A stretch of 64,000 nt of DNA, taken from positions 4,526,001-4,590,000 of the forward strand of contig OY970326.1 of the NCBI GenBank assembly GCA_963717155.1, given 5' to 3'. This document shows, one piece after another, positions 10,380-19,431 of this stretch. The notes beneath the pieces are model-generated. The model was not told the DNA's origin. It saw only the letters and a program-made list of their open reading frames with translations, and did not search any database. This stretch comes from G963717155 sp963717155 (GTDB lineage Bacteria > Actinomycetota > Thermoleophilia > Gaiellales > JALYLC01). The translations under genes were made by a program, and so were the position numbers. The stretch's first letter is position 1, and each line of letters opens with the position of its first letter.

Positions 10380-12041
10380 CTATGTCTGATCAACGGCCGG
10401 CGTGGTGCTGTCCGCCGTGAGCTCGGCGAGCTCGCGTCGACGTCGCTCGACAAGCTCGCTCGCGGCGAGACCGGCGGGAGCGTGGCCCGTCACTGCCGTC
10501 AGGAACGGTCCTTTCTCGAGCGTGTACAGCCGCACGGCAGTTGTGGCGATGACGGTCGCCGTGCGCGGCACCTCCTCGAGCAGGGCAATCTCGCCGAAGC
10601 CGTTGCCTCGCGTGAGCCGGGCGACCGCGACGCCGTGACTGGTGACCTCGACCTCGCCGTCGGCGATGGCGTAGAAGCGATCGCCCTCCTCGCCCATTGT
10701 GATCACGACGCTGCCGGGTGCCAGCTCGACTCGTTCGAGTGCACGGGCGATGCCTTCGAGCGCCGGCGCTGGCAGTGACGCGAACAGCGGCATCGATCGG
10801 AGGAGCGCGATCTCGACCACTGGCACCTTCGCGCTACGATCGACGACGATCAACGGCCGGGCGACGAGCAGGGTGATGAGGGGTAGCAGCAGCCCGGCTC
10901 CGATCAGTGCGGCTTTTGAGCCGCCGAGCGCCACGAGCGGGGGCACCAGGAGCGCTCCGAGGGCCAGTCCGCCCATCATCACGCCTTCGAGCAGGCCGAA
11001 CACGCGACCGAGCACCTCCGACGGTGTAGTCCGCTGGAGCAGCGACCGACAGCCGACGTCGAGCAGGGCGCGACCCACGCCGCTCAACCCGAGCAAGATG
11101 ACCGCCATCAACGTCGATGGCCAGAGTGCAATCACGACGAACGCCGCGCCGAACAGGACGACGCCGAGTGCGATCGGAGGAGCCAGATGGCGCCGGCCGA
11201 CGAGGGTCACCGCCAGGAGCCCGCCGAGCACGCCGCCGACGCCGAACGCAGCGTTCAGGTAGCCGACCCAGCCCGCACCGAGCGCGAGGACGTCGATGGC
11301 CAGGACGACGAGCAGTACGTCCATCGCACCCCAGAGCAGGAACTCACCCACGAAGATCCCCATCAGGGGTCGCAGGTGGCGGTTCTCGCGGATCGCCGCG
11401 AAACCCGCGAGCACCTCCTGCAGGGCCTCGACCTCCCCCTCGTTCACCGCCGGTGGGGGCCCTTCGACCCCTGCCACGAGAAGCGCGGAGACGAGCGTCA
11501 CACCTGCCATCGCCCCGAAGACGAGATCGGGGCCCGAGAGTGCCAGCAGCACACCCGTGAGGAGGCCGGCCACGAGAGCGCCGCCATTCTCGACCCAGCT
11601 CGTCACCACGTTCGTAGCCGTGAGCTCCTCTGCCGAGCGCGCCAGCGACGGCTCGATCACCGCCTGTGTCGGCCGGGAGATCGTGACGGTGGTCGCCGCC
11701 ACCACCGCGCCTGTGTAGACGAGCCCTACCGGCGCGTCCAGCACGATCGCGAGGGCGGTGAGGCCCAGTCCGCCGGCCTGTGCGAGGTAGCCGCCGAGGA
11801 GCACGCGTGACGGGCGGTAGCGGTCGGCGAGCAGTGCGAGGAAGGGCGCGCAGATCGCTGCGGGTATCAGCTGCAGTGCCGCGACGAGGCTCGCCTGGGT
11901 CGTGCCCCCGCGATCGAACGCGTACACCAGCATGGCGATCCAGACCGAGTACTCGCTCGTGGTGAATCCCGCGAACGCCAGCTCGATTCGCCGCAGGTCG
12001 CGGTTCGCGAGAACCGAGCGGAAGATCCGCGCCGTGCTCAA
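10380..12041 (-). CDS. MFS transporter with C-terminal cyclic-nucleotide-binding domain
   Basis: 553 residues. Residues 1-400 form a 12-helix major facilitator (LLADRYRPSRVLLGGYLAQA is the loop 2-3 region; many Leu/Ala/Val helices). Residues 415-535 are a cNMP-binding domain: LLRSMPLFASLPAPALEGIA, then the phosphate-binding cassette FGEIALLEEVPRTATV, which keeps the Glu and Arg that contact cyclic nucleotide phosphate. Transport is thus probably tuned by cAMP or cGMP inside the cell. The TTG start overlaps the TGA of the adenylate-cyclase gene (12038-12041), so sensor and transporter are made together. The substrate is unknown; the MFS half is closest in style to multidrug or small-molecule exporters. 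Confidence 0.85.
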   Translation of the reverse strand: MSTARIFRSVLANRDLRRIELAFAGFTTSEYSVWIAMLVYAFDRGGTTQASLVAALQLIPAAICAPFLALLADRYRPSRVLLGGYLAQAGGLGLTALAIVLDAPVGLVYTGAVVAATTVTISRPTQAVIEPSLARSAEELTATNVVTSWVENGGALVAGLLTGVLLALSGPDLVFGAMAGVTLVSALLVAGVEGPPPAVNEGEVEALQEVLAGFAAIRENRHLRPLMGIFVGEFLLWGAMDVLLVVLAIDVLALGAGWVGYLNAAFGVGGVLGGLLAVTLVGRRHLAPPIALGVVLFGAAFVVIALWPSTLMAVILLGLSGVGRALLDVGCRSLLQRTTPSEVLGRVFGLLEGVMMGGLALGALLVPPLVALGGSKAALIGAGLLLPLITLLVARPLIVVDRSAKVPVVEIALLRSMPLFASLPAPALEGIARALERVELAPGSVVITMGEEGDRFYAIADGEVEVTSHGVAVARLTRGNGFGEIALLEEVPRTATVIATTAVRLYTLEKGPFLTAVTGHAPAGLAASELVERRRRELAELTADSTTPAVDQT

Positions 12042-13108
12042 CGCCCGCTCGCCGCCAGACCCCAGAGCGCAGTCGCGGAGGCGCGTCCACGGAGCGCGAC
12101 GTCGCCGAGGAACGTCAGGTCATCGACCGGTGCCACCAGGAGCCGGCGGGTGTCATCGGAGAGCAGAGCTGCGAACGGGTACTCCTTGGTGAGCTGTTCG
12201 ATGCGCGAAGCGGTGTTGACCGCGTCCCCGATCGCGGTGTACTCGAGGCGGCGCTCTGAGCCGACGTTGCCGGACATGACCGACCCGCTGTGCAATCCCA
12301 CGCCCATCCGGAACGCCTCCGCGAAGCCTTCCTCGTGCGCCCATGCGTTGAACTGCGGAAGGGCCGTTTCGAACATCGCACGAGTCGCCGTGAGCGCGCG
12401 GTCCGCGTGGTCGGCCACTGCGAGCGGCGCACCGAAGATCGCGAGTATCCCGTCGCCAAGGAACCCGACGAGCGTGCCGCCGGCGTCCAGGATGGCGTCC
12501 GTCATCTCGCCGAGGTACCTGTTGAGCACCCCGATCACGCGATCGGGCTCCGTGCGCTCTGCAAACGACGTGAAGCCGCGCAGGTCACAGAACATCACGG
12601 TCGCGTCGACGCGCACGCCACCGAGTTCAGGACTGCCGCTGCCCTGCTGCATGAGCTCTTCCACGACCGCCTCGGGCAGGAACCGCGTGAAGGAGTCGCG
12701 CAGCCGGCCGCGTTCGAGCGCTAGCAGGCGCGAGCGCGTGAGTCCGGCGTTGATCCGCGCGCGCAGCAGCACGGGATTGAACGGCTTGGGCAGGTGATCG
12801 TCGGCGCCCGCCTCGATACAGCGGATGACGCTGTCGTGGTCGTCGACTGCAGAGATCATGACGACGGGGATGTCGCGCAGGACCGGGTCGGCCTTCATCG
12901 CCTCCAGCACCTGGAACCCGTCCATACGCGGCATCACGATGTCGAGAAGCACCACGTCGAGCTCGCGGGCGCGCATCGCCGCGAGCGCCTCCACGCCATC
13001 CTCGGCCGTCGAGACGCCGTGGCCTGCTCGTTCGAGGCCCCGCCGGAGGATCGATCGATTCAGCGGATCGTCGTCGACGACAAGGATCTCACCTGTAAGC
13101 CCGGTCAC
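12038..13108 (-). CDS. Response regulator with class III adenylate/guanylate cyclase output
   Basis: 356 residues from GTG 13108. Residues 1-120 form a receiver domain: ILVVDDDPLNRSIL holds the acidic pocket, VVLLDIVMPRMDG the phospho-Asp, and PKPFNP the conserved Lys. Residues 165-345 form a class III cyclase: VMFCDLRGFTSF and LGDGILAIFGAP hold the metal Asp residues, and YTAIGDAVNTASR the Asn and Arg of the catalytic site. It should make a cyclic nucleotide when phosphorylated. The start overlaps the stop of the Hpt gene as GTGA (13105-13108). The next gene carries a cyclic-nucleotide-binding domain, the obvious target. Choice of cAMP over cGMP is inferred. Confidence 0.9.
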   Translation of the reverse strand: MTGLTGEILVVDDDPLNRSILRRGLERAGHGVSTAEDGVEALAAMRARELDVVLLDIVMPRMDGFQVLEAMKADPVLRDIPVVMISAVDDHDSVIRCIEAGADDHLPKPFNPVLLRARINAGLTRSRLLALERGRLRDSFTRFLPEAVVEELMQQGSGSPELGGVRVDATVMFCDLRGFTSFAERTEPDRVIGVLNRYLGEMTDAILDAGGTLVGFLGDGILAIFGAPLAVADHADRALTATRAMFETALPQFNAWAHEEGFAEAFRMGVGLHSGSVMSGNVGSERRLEYTAIGDAVNTASRIEQLTKEYPFAALLSDDTRRLLVAPVDDLTFLGDVALRGRASATALWGLAASGR

Positions 13109-13518
13109 GCAGAGCGCTCGGCTTGCGCGGCCTCGAGGCCGGGAGTCGCGAGCTCGGCTTCGGTGCACACGCGATCGACGAGCTCGTGCGCATGCGTGAG
13201 ATCGCCTGTTCGAGCGGCCTGCTCGAGCGCCTGGCAGGCGCCGGCGAGACGATTGGCACCGAATGTCGCCGCGTTCGATCGCAGCGTGTGCGCGAAGCGG
13301 TACAGACGCTCGTCATCAGCGTCCGATTCGGCTGCGCGCAGTGCGTCGAGCTGTCCGCCAAGCCCGTCGAGGAAGTCGCCGATCAGCTGCGCGACGAACT
13401 CCGCGTCTCCGACCGCCTCCTGCAGATCCATGAGAGCGGCGTCGCGGGCGCGCGCCGCCTCTATCTCCGAGTCGTCGCCGACTGGCTCCATCGCCGCCCA
13501 CTCATTCTCCGGAATCAA
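13105..13518 (-). CDS. Stand-alone histidine phosphotransfer (Hpt) protein
   Basis: 137 residues, all helical in character. The Hpt motif is FAHTLRSNAATFGA, with the phospho-accepting His and the following small residues expected in such proteins (compare HxLKGSA). Length and lack of other domains fit a free phosphorelay shuttle. It is the first gene of the operon Hpt - REC-cyclase - MFS/CNB. The divergent operon encodes a hybrid kinase that ends in a receiver but has no Hpt of its own, so this protein is the natural bridge. ATG 13518 is used; ATG 13491 is an alternative. Confidence 0.85.
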   Translation of the reverse strand: MIPENEWAAMEPVGDDSEIEAARARDAALMDLQEAVGDAEFVAQLIGDFLDGLGGQLDALRAAESDADDERLYRFAHTLRSNAATFGANRLAGACQALEQAARTGDLTHAHELVDRVCTEAELATPGLEAAQAERSA

Positions 13519-13655
13519 TCGGAAGGCGACTCTCGCACGTCAGATACGCGAGCGCAAGCCAGTGACGGTCGGTACTGTCGTCTGCGCATTCCTTGCCAAG
13601 GGCTTTTCAGCGGAGCTGGCCCGCCGCGGACCGAGTGTGGGAGGAACAGACCGCG

Positions 13656-14621
13656 ATGCAGCTCCGACGACGATGTGGCGTACTCCTGACCGTGGGTCTG
13701 TTTGCCCTCGTGGCGCTTCCGGTCACGCTCGCCTCGGGCCATGCGGGTAGGGCGGCCCATGCTTCCGGTGACCCCGCGACGGACAAGCTCGCACAGATCC
13801 TCGCGCGTGGGACGCTCATCCTCTCGACGGATCCGGGATACCCGCCGCAGTCCTATCTGGTCAAGGGAGCGACGCGACTCGCGAAGACGAAATGCGCTGC
13901 CAACCAGATGACCGCAAATCAGATGGCCGGCTACGACGCGGACACGGGCAAGCTCGTCGCGCAGCGGTTGGGTGTCGAGGCGTGCTTCGTGACCCCGACC
14001 TGGAGCGAGATCATCAGTGGCCACTGGAATGACCGGTGGGACATCTCGTACGGCTCGGGGGCGATCAACTCGGATCGAGGGTCGCGCCTCTACTTCACAC
14101 AACCGTATTACGCCGCGCCGCAGCTGTTCTTCGTCGCGAAGGGCTCGAAGTACACCAAGCCGAGCGACCTCGACGGGAAGAACATCGGCGTGTGCGCGGG
14201 GTGCACCCACGAGCTCTACCTGAAGCGCACGCTCACGATCCCGGGTGTCAAGGTCGTGTTCAAGGTCAACAACCCGAAAATCGCGATCTTCGACGTCGAG
14301 AATCCCGGGCTGAAAGAGGTCGCTCAGGGCAAGATCGACGCGTTCCTGTGCGCCGCACCCGAGGGGGACGGAGCGATACATCACGGGCTGAAGCTGCGTG
14401 CGCTCAAGGAACCCGCGTTCTTCATGTACCCGACCGGATTCGTCGACCGGTACTCGTCATACGACGTCAAGGCGTTCGTGACTCGCGTGAACCAGGTGAT
14501 CGCCGGTCTACACGCTGACGGATCGCTGAAGCGGCTTTCGATCAAGGACTTCTTCGGCGTCGACTACGCGACGAAGGCCGGGAAGTTCGACATGAGGACG
14601 GTCGGGCAGGTGGTCAAGTAG
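13656..14621 (+). CDS. Amino-acid-type periplasmic binding protein (SBP family 3)
   Basis: 321 residues. A signal peptide (MQLRRRCGVLLTVGLFALVA) leads to a family 3 solute-binding fold: LARGTLILSTDPGYPPQSY, GYDADTGKLVAQRLGVEACF, YFTQPYYAAPQLFFVAKGS, DLDGKNIGVCAGCTHELYL, GKIDAFLCA. No ABC permease or ATPase follows. Instead the stop TAG shares its last base with the GTG of a membrane histidine kinase. This suggests a sensory co-receptor that presents ligand to the kinase, though orphan uptake is possible. GGGAGGA lies 9 bases before ATG 13656. Confidence 0.85.
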   Translation: MQLRRRCGVLLTVGLFALVALPVTLASGHAGRAAHASGDPATDKLAQILARGTLILSTDPGYPPQSYLVKGATRLAKTKCAANQMTANQMAGYDADTGKLVAQRLGVEACFVTPTWSEIISGHWNDRWDISYGSGAINSDRGSRLYFTQPYYAAPQLFFVAKGSKYTKPSDLDGKNIGVCAGCTHELYLKRTLTIPGVKVVFKVNNPKIAIFDVENPGLKEVAQGKIDAFLCAAPEGDGAIHHGLKLRALKEPAFFMYPTGFVDRYSSYDVKAFVTRVNQVIAGLHADGSLKRLSIKDFFGVDYATKAGKFDMRTVGQVVK

Positions 14622-17479
14622 TGCGTCACTGGCCCCGTCGCGGCCTGATGGTCAGGCTCGTCGGGTCGTTCCTCGTCCTCTCGGTGCTGATGGTGGCCGC
14701 CGTGAGCGTGCTCGCCTACGAGCGCGCCCGCAGCTCGCTGCAGAGCTCGATCTACGCGCGCCTCGACGCAGCCGCCGACCAGAAGTCGGGCGTCATCGGC
14801 AGCTGGCTGGACGACCAGCGCCGCAACGTCGTGTTCGTCGGGCAGCTCTTCGGCAGCACACAGTCGAGCGGTGATCCTCGGCTGAAACGACTCGCGCGCG
14901 AGCTGCTCTCGCCCGACACGAGTCCGCGCGCGCGCCGCACGGCGCACGACACGATCCTGCAGGTCCTGAACGGGGTGGTCAGCCAGACCGCCGATGCAGA
15001 TGAGTACATGGTCCTCGATCAGAGCGGGAAGATCCGGCTCTCGACGACAGCGGCGCACGAGGGCGCCTCGCAGGCGCACGAGCCGTACTTCGTGCAGGCA
15101 AGCTCTGGCATCACGGCGATCCAGCCGGTCACCGACTCGCAGCTCGCAGGTCATCCGACGATCACCATCTCGACGCCGCTCTTCGACCAGAACGGACAGG
15201 AGATCGGCGAGCTCGCCGCCAACCTCAACCTCGATCGGCTCGACGGGATCGTGGTCGCCGCGACCGGGCTCGGCGCGTCCGGGCAGATGTACCTCGTCGG
15301 GCCGGGTAGCAGGTTCGTCGGCCAGCGGCTCGGCACCGGCCACTACGCGGGTGCCGTGCACTCCCGCGCGATCAGCGCGGGGCTCGGCCGACACGACGGT
15401 CACGCCCTCTACACCGACTACCGCGGCACGCCGGTGATCGGCTCCTATCGTTGGCTGCCGGAGCCCGGAGCGGCGCTCGTCGCGGAGATGAACCAGCGCA
15501 CGGCGTTTGCGCCCGCACGCACCCTCGGGCTCACGATCGGGGGGTTCGGCCTACTCGTCGTCGTGCTCCTCGGAATCGGCACCTACATCCTCTCGCGACG
15601 GATCGCGCGCCCGATCCTTGCGATCACCGAAACCGCAACGGCGGTCACGGCGGGTGACCTCACGCGCGAGGCACCGGTGACCACCAACGACGAGGTCGGA
15701 GTGCTCGCGACCGCCTTCAACACCATGACCGCGGAGCTACGGGAGACACTCGAGGGGCTCGAGAAACGCGTCGCCGACCGCACCGAGGAGCTGCGTCTGC
15801 AGAACGCCGAGCTCGGCGCCCTGCACGAGACGACGCTCGGAGTCATGCACCGGCTCGACGTCGACGATCTGCTGCGAGAGCTGCTCGCGCGTGCATGCGA
15901 GCTGCTCGGCACCACGAGCGGCTACCTGTACATCCGGAGCCAGGACGCCGACGAGCTCGAGAACCGCGTCGCAACCGGCGCGTTCGAAGCGGAGCTCGGA
16001 GCACGCATGTCGCTCGGCGAGGGACTCGCCGGACGCGTCTGGCAGTCGGGCACACCACTCGTGATCGAGGACTACGACGCATGGGACGGCCGCCTCGACA
16101 CGTTCCCACGCGGGCAGATCCGCGCGCTCGTCGGCGTGCCGCTCGTCTCGGGGCCTGACACGCTCGGCACCCTCGGCGTCGCACGAAACGCATCCGACGA
16201 GCGCCCCTTCGACGCCTCGGAGGTCGAGCGTCTGCAGCGGTTCGCACAGCTCGCATCGATCGCGCTCGACAACGCCCGGCTGTATGCCTCCGTGCGCGAA
16301 GCTCGCGAGGCCGCCGACGCGGCGAACTCGGCGAAGAGCACCTTCCTGGCCGCCATGAGCCACGAGATCCGCACGCCGATGAACGCCGTGATCGGCATGA
16401 GCGGGCTGCTCTTGCGCAGCGACCTCAGCGACGAGCAGCGCGAGGAGGCCACGATCATCCGCACGAGCAGCGAGGCGCTGCTCACGATCATCAACGACAT
16501 CCTCGACTTTTCCAAGATCGAGGCTGGGCGCATGGAACTCGAGACAGCGCCGTTCAGTCTGCGCGAGTGCGTCGATGGCGCCGTCACTCTGACCCGCGCG
16601 CTCGCGTCCGAGAAGGGCCTCTCGATCGAGCAGCGGATCGACGAGAAGATCCCGGACACGCTCCTGGGAGACGGCAGCCGCCTGCGTCAGATCCTGCTGA
16701 ACCTCCTGAACAACGCCGTCAAGTTCACGGACCGCGGTGGCATCGTGCTGCGAGCCGAGATGACGTCGGCCGGCGACGGCGACGCGTTCGACCTGCACAT
16801 TGCCGTGACCGACACGGGGATCGGTCTGCCGCCGGCGGCGATGGAACGCATGTTCAAGTCGTTCAGCCAGGCAGACGCCGCCACGAGCCGGAAGTACGGC
16901 GGCACCGGCCTCGGCCTCGCGATCTCGAAGCGGCTGGCAGAGGCCATGGGCGGCACGATGTGGGTCGAGAGCGCCGGCGTGCCGGGCGAGGGCAGCACGT
17001 TCCACCTGACCATCGCGACATCCGCCGCCCCGGAACAGCTCACCGTTCACCCTGGAGGAATCGCACCGGTCGCGGTCGACCTCGATCCCGACCACGCCGC
17101 GCGACACCCCCTCAGGATCCTTCTCGTGGAAGACAACGTCGTGAACCAGAAGCTCGCCACACGGCTGCTCTCACGGATGGGCTACGAGGCGGACATCGCC
17201 GCGAACGGCCTCGAGGCGGTCGAGGCAGTCAACCGACAGCGCTACGACCTCATCCTGATGGATGTCCAGATGCCCGAGATGGACGGACTCGAGGCGACCC
17301 GAAGCATCGTCCAGCGTACGCCGTTCGAGGCTCGTCCCTGGATCGTCGCGATGACCGCGAACGCCATGGATGGCGATCGGGAACGGTGCCTGGAAGCCGG
17401 CATGAACAGCTACATCTCGAAGCCGATCCGAGTCGCCGAACTGGTCGCCGCGATCCTCGACACGCCGATTCACGCGTAG
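14621..17479 (+). CDS. Hybrid sensor histidine kinase (dCache, HAMP, GAF, HisKA, HATPase, REC)
   Basis: 952 residues. In order: membrane helix at about 8-26; extracellular Cache-like sensor 30-290 (HEGASQAHEPYFVQ, PTITISTPLFDQNGQEIG); second helix about 305-325; HAMP 326-378; coiled coil; GAF 405-550; HisKA with AMSHEIRTPMNAVIGM; HATPase with DTGIGLPPAAMERMF and GGTGLGLAISKRL; receiver at 830-945 with ILLVEDNVVNQKLA, ILMDVQMPEMDG and SKPIR. It lacks its own Hpt, and the Hpt gene is divergent about 1.1 kb away. The GTG start overlaps the binding-protein stop by one base. Predicted role: sense an extracellular ligand and start the phosphorelay. Confidence 0.92.
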   Translation: MRHWPRRGLMVRLVGSFLVLSVLMVAAVSVLAYERARSSLQSSIYARLDAAADQKSGVIGSWLDDQRRNVVFVGQLFGSTQSSGDPRLKRLARELLSPDTSPRARRTAHDTILQVLNGVVSQTADADEYMVLDQSGKIRLSTTAAHEGASQAHEPYFVQASSGITAIQPVTDSQLAGHPTITISTPLFDQNGQEIGELAANLNLDRLDGIVVAATGLGASGQMYLVGPGSRFVGQRLGTGHYAGAVHSRAISAGLGRHDGHALYTDYRGTPVIGSYRWLPEPGAALVAEMNQRTAFAPARTLGLTIGGFGLLVVVLLGIGTYILSRRIARPILAITETATAVTAGDLTREAPVTTNDEVGVLATAFNTMTAELRETLEGLEKRVADRTEELRLQNAELGALHETTLGVMHRLDVDDLLRELLARACELLGTTSGYLYIRSQDADELENRVATGAFEAELGARMSLGEGLAGRVWQSGTPLVIEDYDAWDGRLDTFPRGQIRALVGVPLVSGPDTLGTLGVARNASDERPFDASEVERLQRFAQLASIALDNARLYASVREAREAADAANSAKSTFLAAMSHEIRTPMNAVIGMSGLLLRSDLSDEQREEATIIRTSSEALLTIINDILDFSKIEAGRMELETAPFSLRECVDGAVTLTRALASEKGLSIEQRIDEKIPDTLLGDGSRLRQILLNLLNNAVKFTDRGGIVLRAEMTSAGDGDAFDLHIAVTDTGIGLPPAAMERMFKSFSQADAATSRKYGGTGLGLAISKRLAEAMGGTMWVESAGVPGEGSTFHLTIATSAAPEQLTVHPGGIAPVAVDLDPDHAARHPLRILLVEDNVVNQKLATRLLSRMGYEADIAANGLEAVEAVNRQRYDLILMDVQMPEMDGLEATRSIVQRTPFEARPWIVAMTANAMDGDRERCLEAGMNSYISKPIRVAELVAAILDTPIHA

Positions 17480-17496
17480 GCACCAACCACGGCTCG

Positions 17497-18561
17497 CTAG
17501 TGAGGTGACTCCACCAGATGCGGCCCGAGCAGCGCCCGATCCGGTTCGCTCAACCGATCCGGCGCCTCGGCCGCCTGGTGCCAGTACGGGTAGAGGAGCG
17601 GCGGCCGGCTGACCCGCTCGAGCCGCCCCAGCTCGTCGGCAGTCAGGCTGAGCGTGGCGGCGGCGAGGTTGTCCATCAGCTGTTCCTCTGTCCGCGCACC
17701 GATCACGAGCGAGGTGACTCCGGGACGAGCGAGCAGCCAGGCCAGCGCGACCTGGGCTGCCGAGACTCCTCGCGGCTCGGCGACCGCGACGAGCTCGTCG
17801 ACGATGCGCCACAGCGCCTCCTGGTCGCGCACGGGCGGCTCGTCCCAGTCGTTGAGATGCCGCGAGCCGGCGGGCGCCTCGCGGTCGCGCCGGTACTTCC
17901 CCGACAGCAGGCCGCCGGCGAGCGGGCTCCAGATGAGGACGCCGACCCCCTGGTCGAGGCCCGCCGGGATGAGCTCGTACTCCGCCTCGCGCGCCTGGAG
18001 CGTGTAGTGGATCTGCTGGCTCACGTAGCGCTGGGCGCCGAGGCGATCGGCGACGGCAAGCGACTTCATGAGGTGCCAGGCCGAGAAGTTCGAGCAGCCG
18101 ACGTAGCGCACCTTCCCCTGGCGGACGAGCGTGTCGAGCGCCTCGACCGTCTCTTCGACAGGGGTCTGCCCGTCCCACTCATGCATCTGGTACAGGTCGA
18201 TGTGGTCGACCCCGAGCCGCCGCAGGCTGTCCTCGCACGCGCGCACGAGGTGCTGGCGCGAGAGACCCGCGTCGTTCGGCCCGTCCCCGACCGGAAAGCG
18301 CGCCTTCGTCGCAACGAGCAGCCGATCGCGTCGCCTCTCGATCGCTGCTCCGACGATCTCCTCGGAGACGCCGCTCGAGTAGACGTCGGCCGTGTCGACG
18401 ACGTTGACCCCGGCATCCAGGCAGCGATCGACGAGGAGGCGCGCCCCGCTCGTGTCGGTGGATCCGACCTTCTGGAAGTCGCCGCGGCCACCGAAGGTCA
18501 TCGTGCCCAGTGTGAGCGTCGACATGCGTAGGCCGGATCGTCCGAGCTGGCGGTACTCCAC
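17497..18561 (-). CDS. Aldo/keto reductase
   Basis: 354 residues from GTG 18561, which has a GAGGAG 8 bases upstream. It has the family motifs LGTMTFGGRG, NVVDTADVYSSGVSEEIVG (catalytic Asp and Tyr), the Lys in LLVATKARF, and HIDLYQMHEWD with the His. IGARTEEQLMDNL is the C-terminal cofactor motif. It is a cytoplasmic NADPH-dependent reductase resembling the YdhF/Tas group. It is convergent with the kinase gene (17-base gap) and divergent from the nitroreductase-like gene. The substrate cannot be told from sequence. Confidence 0.88.
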   Translation of the reverse strand: MEYRQLGRSGLRMSTLTLGTMTFGGRGDFQKVGSTDTSGARLLVDRCLDAGVNVVDTADVYSSGVSEEIVGAAIERRRDRLLVATKARFPVGDGPNDAGLSRQHLVRACEDSLRRLGVDHIDLYQMHEWDGQTPVEETVEALDTLVRQGKVRYVGCSNFSAWHLMKSLAVADRLGAQRYVSQQIHYTLQAREAEYELIPAGLDQGVGVLIWSPLAGGLLSGKYRRDREAPAGSRHLNDWDEPPVRDQEALWRIVDELVAVAEPRGVSAAQVALAWLLARPGVTSLVIGARTEEQLMDNLAAATLSLTADELGRLERVSRPPLLYPYWHQAAEAPDRLSEPDRALLGPHLVESPH

Positions 18562-18625
18562 GTGGATCTCCTCGAGTCGGAAGCCAGCCAGTTTACGAGT
18601 CGGCGCGCCGCTATGGTCACGCGCA

Positions 18626-19141
18626 ATGGAGACCTGGGACGCCATCAGATCACGACGGAACGTGCGGGTGTTCAGCGAGCGCGCGATCGACGAGTCGGAC
18701 CTCGCGCGGGTGCTCGAGGCAGGCAGACGCTCGCCATCGTCGAGGAACTGGCAGCCCTGGGACTTCGTCCTCGTGACCGAGCGGCCGCAGCTCGTCGCGC
18801 TCGCCGGGGTGTGGCGGGGCGCGGGGCACGTCGCGCACGCCGCGGCTGCGATCGCGTTCGTCGGTCCCGTGCTGGAGGACGGCTCGCAGCGCAACTGGCT
18901 GTGGTTCGATCACGGCCAGGCGATGATGGACATGATGATCGCGGCCGCCGACCTGGGCCTGGGCACGGGGCACGCGGCCGTCGCCGACCAGGACCTGGCG
19001 CGGACGATCCTGGGCCACCCTGAGGATCGGTTCTGCGTCGCGCTCATGTCACTCGGCTATCCGAGCGATCGCGCGCTGGCGCCGATCCAGCACCCCGATC
19101 GCCGATCGTTCGACGAGGTCGTCCACCGCGGACACTGGTAG
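18626..19141 (+). CDS. Nitroreductase-family protein
   Basis: 171 residues from ATG 18626. METWDAIRSRRNVRVF, SPSSRNWQPWDFVLV and AAADLGLGTGH fit the FMN-binding nitroreductase fold. It is short for the family but keeps the N-terminal FMN motif and the central helix. Likely an FMN-dependent NAD(P)H oxidoreductase of unknown substrate. The longer open frame upstream overlaps the divergent reductase and is not credible. A MITE-like element begins 13 bases after the stop. Confidence 0.8.
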   Translation: METWDAIRSRRNVRVFSERAIDESDLARVLEAGRRSPSSRNWQPWDFVLVTERPQLVALAGVWRGAGHVAHAAAAIAFVGPVLEDGSQRNWLWFDHGQAMMDMMIAAADLGLGTGHAAVADQDLARTILGHPEDRFCVALMSLGYPSDRALAPIQHPDRRSFDEVVHRGHW

Positions 19142-19153
19142 AGGCGGGGGCTA

Positions 19154-19431
19154 GGAGCCTGTCAAAGACCGGCGCGGCGCTCGGCGTCCTGGGATCGTCC
19201 TGCGGTCTGGGGTCTGTGCTCGTTCCTCGCGTCGACCCAAGACCTCCGGCGACCCGGATCCCGCTCACGGCCGCTCGGGTTGTCCGGTGCTCACTCGGTG
19301 AGCGGGCTCCGGGGCTTCGCAGGGACGCCGGCCGGCTCTCGAACAGGCCACCAGCCTGCCCTTCGAGCCAGCCGACGCCCCCGCTCGCTCCCAGAACCCC
19401 GCGCATCCACGCCGGCTCTTTGACAGTCTCC
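19154..19431. mobile_element. MITE-like non-coding element with 21-22-bp imperfect inverted ends and TA duplication
   Basis: The left end GGAGCCTGTCAAAGACCGGC and the right end (complement reads GGAGACTGTCAAAGAGCCGG) are imperfect inverted repeats differing at a few positions. The element is 278 bp, carries no transposase, and is flanked on both sides by TA (19152-19153 and 19432-19433), as expected for TA-targeting transposons such as the IS630/Tc1 type. Internal small hairpins exist, for example GCTCAC-TCG-GTGAGC. The family assignment is inferred from the TA duplication alone. The right TA is part of the stop codon of the KDG kinase gene. Confidence 0.7.

Noticed and set aside
14564..15403. 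Antisense open frame of 279 codons opposite the histidine kinase sensor domain
   Set aside because: Arg/Asp/Val-rich without motifs; the sense strand carries a clear Cache-like domain in an uninterrupted 952-residue protein.
19182..19410. Possible small gene inside the MITE-like element
   Set aside because: Only short frames without start signals or coding-type wobble bias exist; the element looks non-coding.
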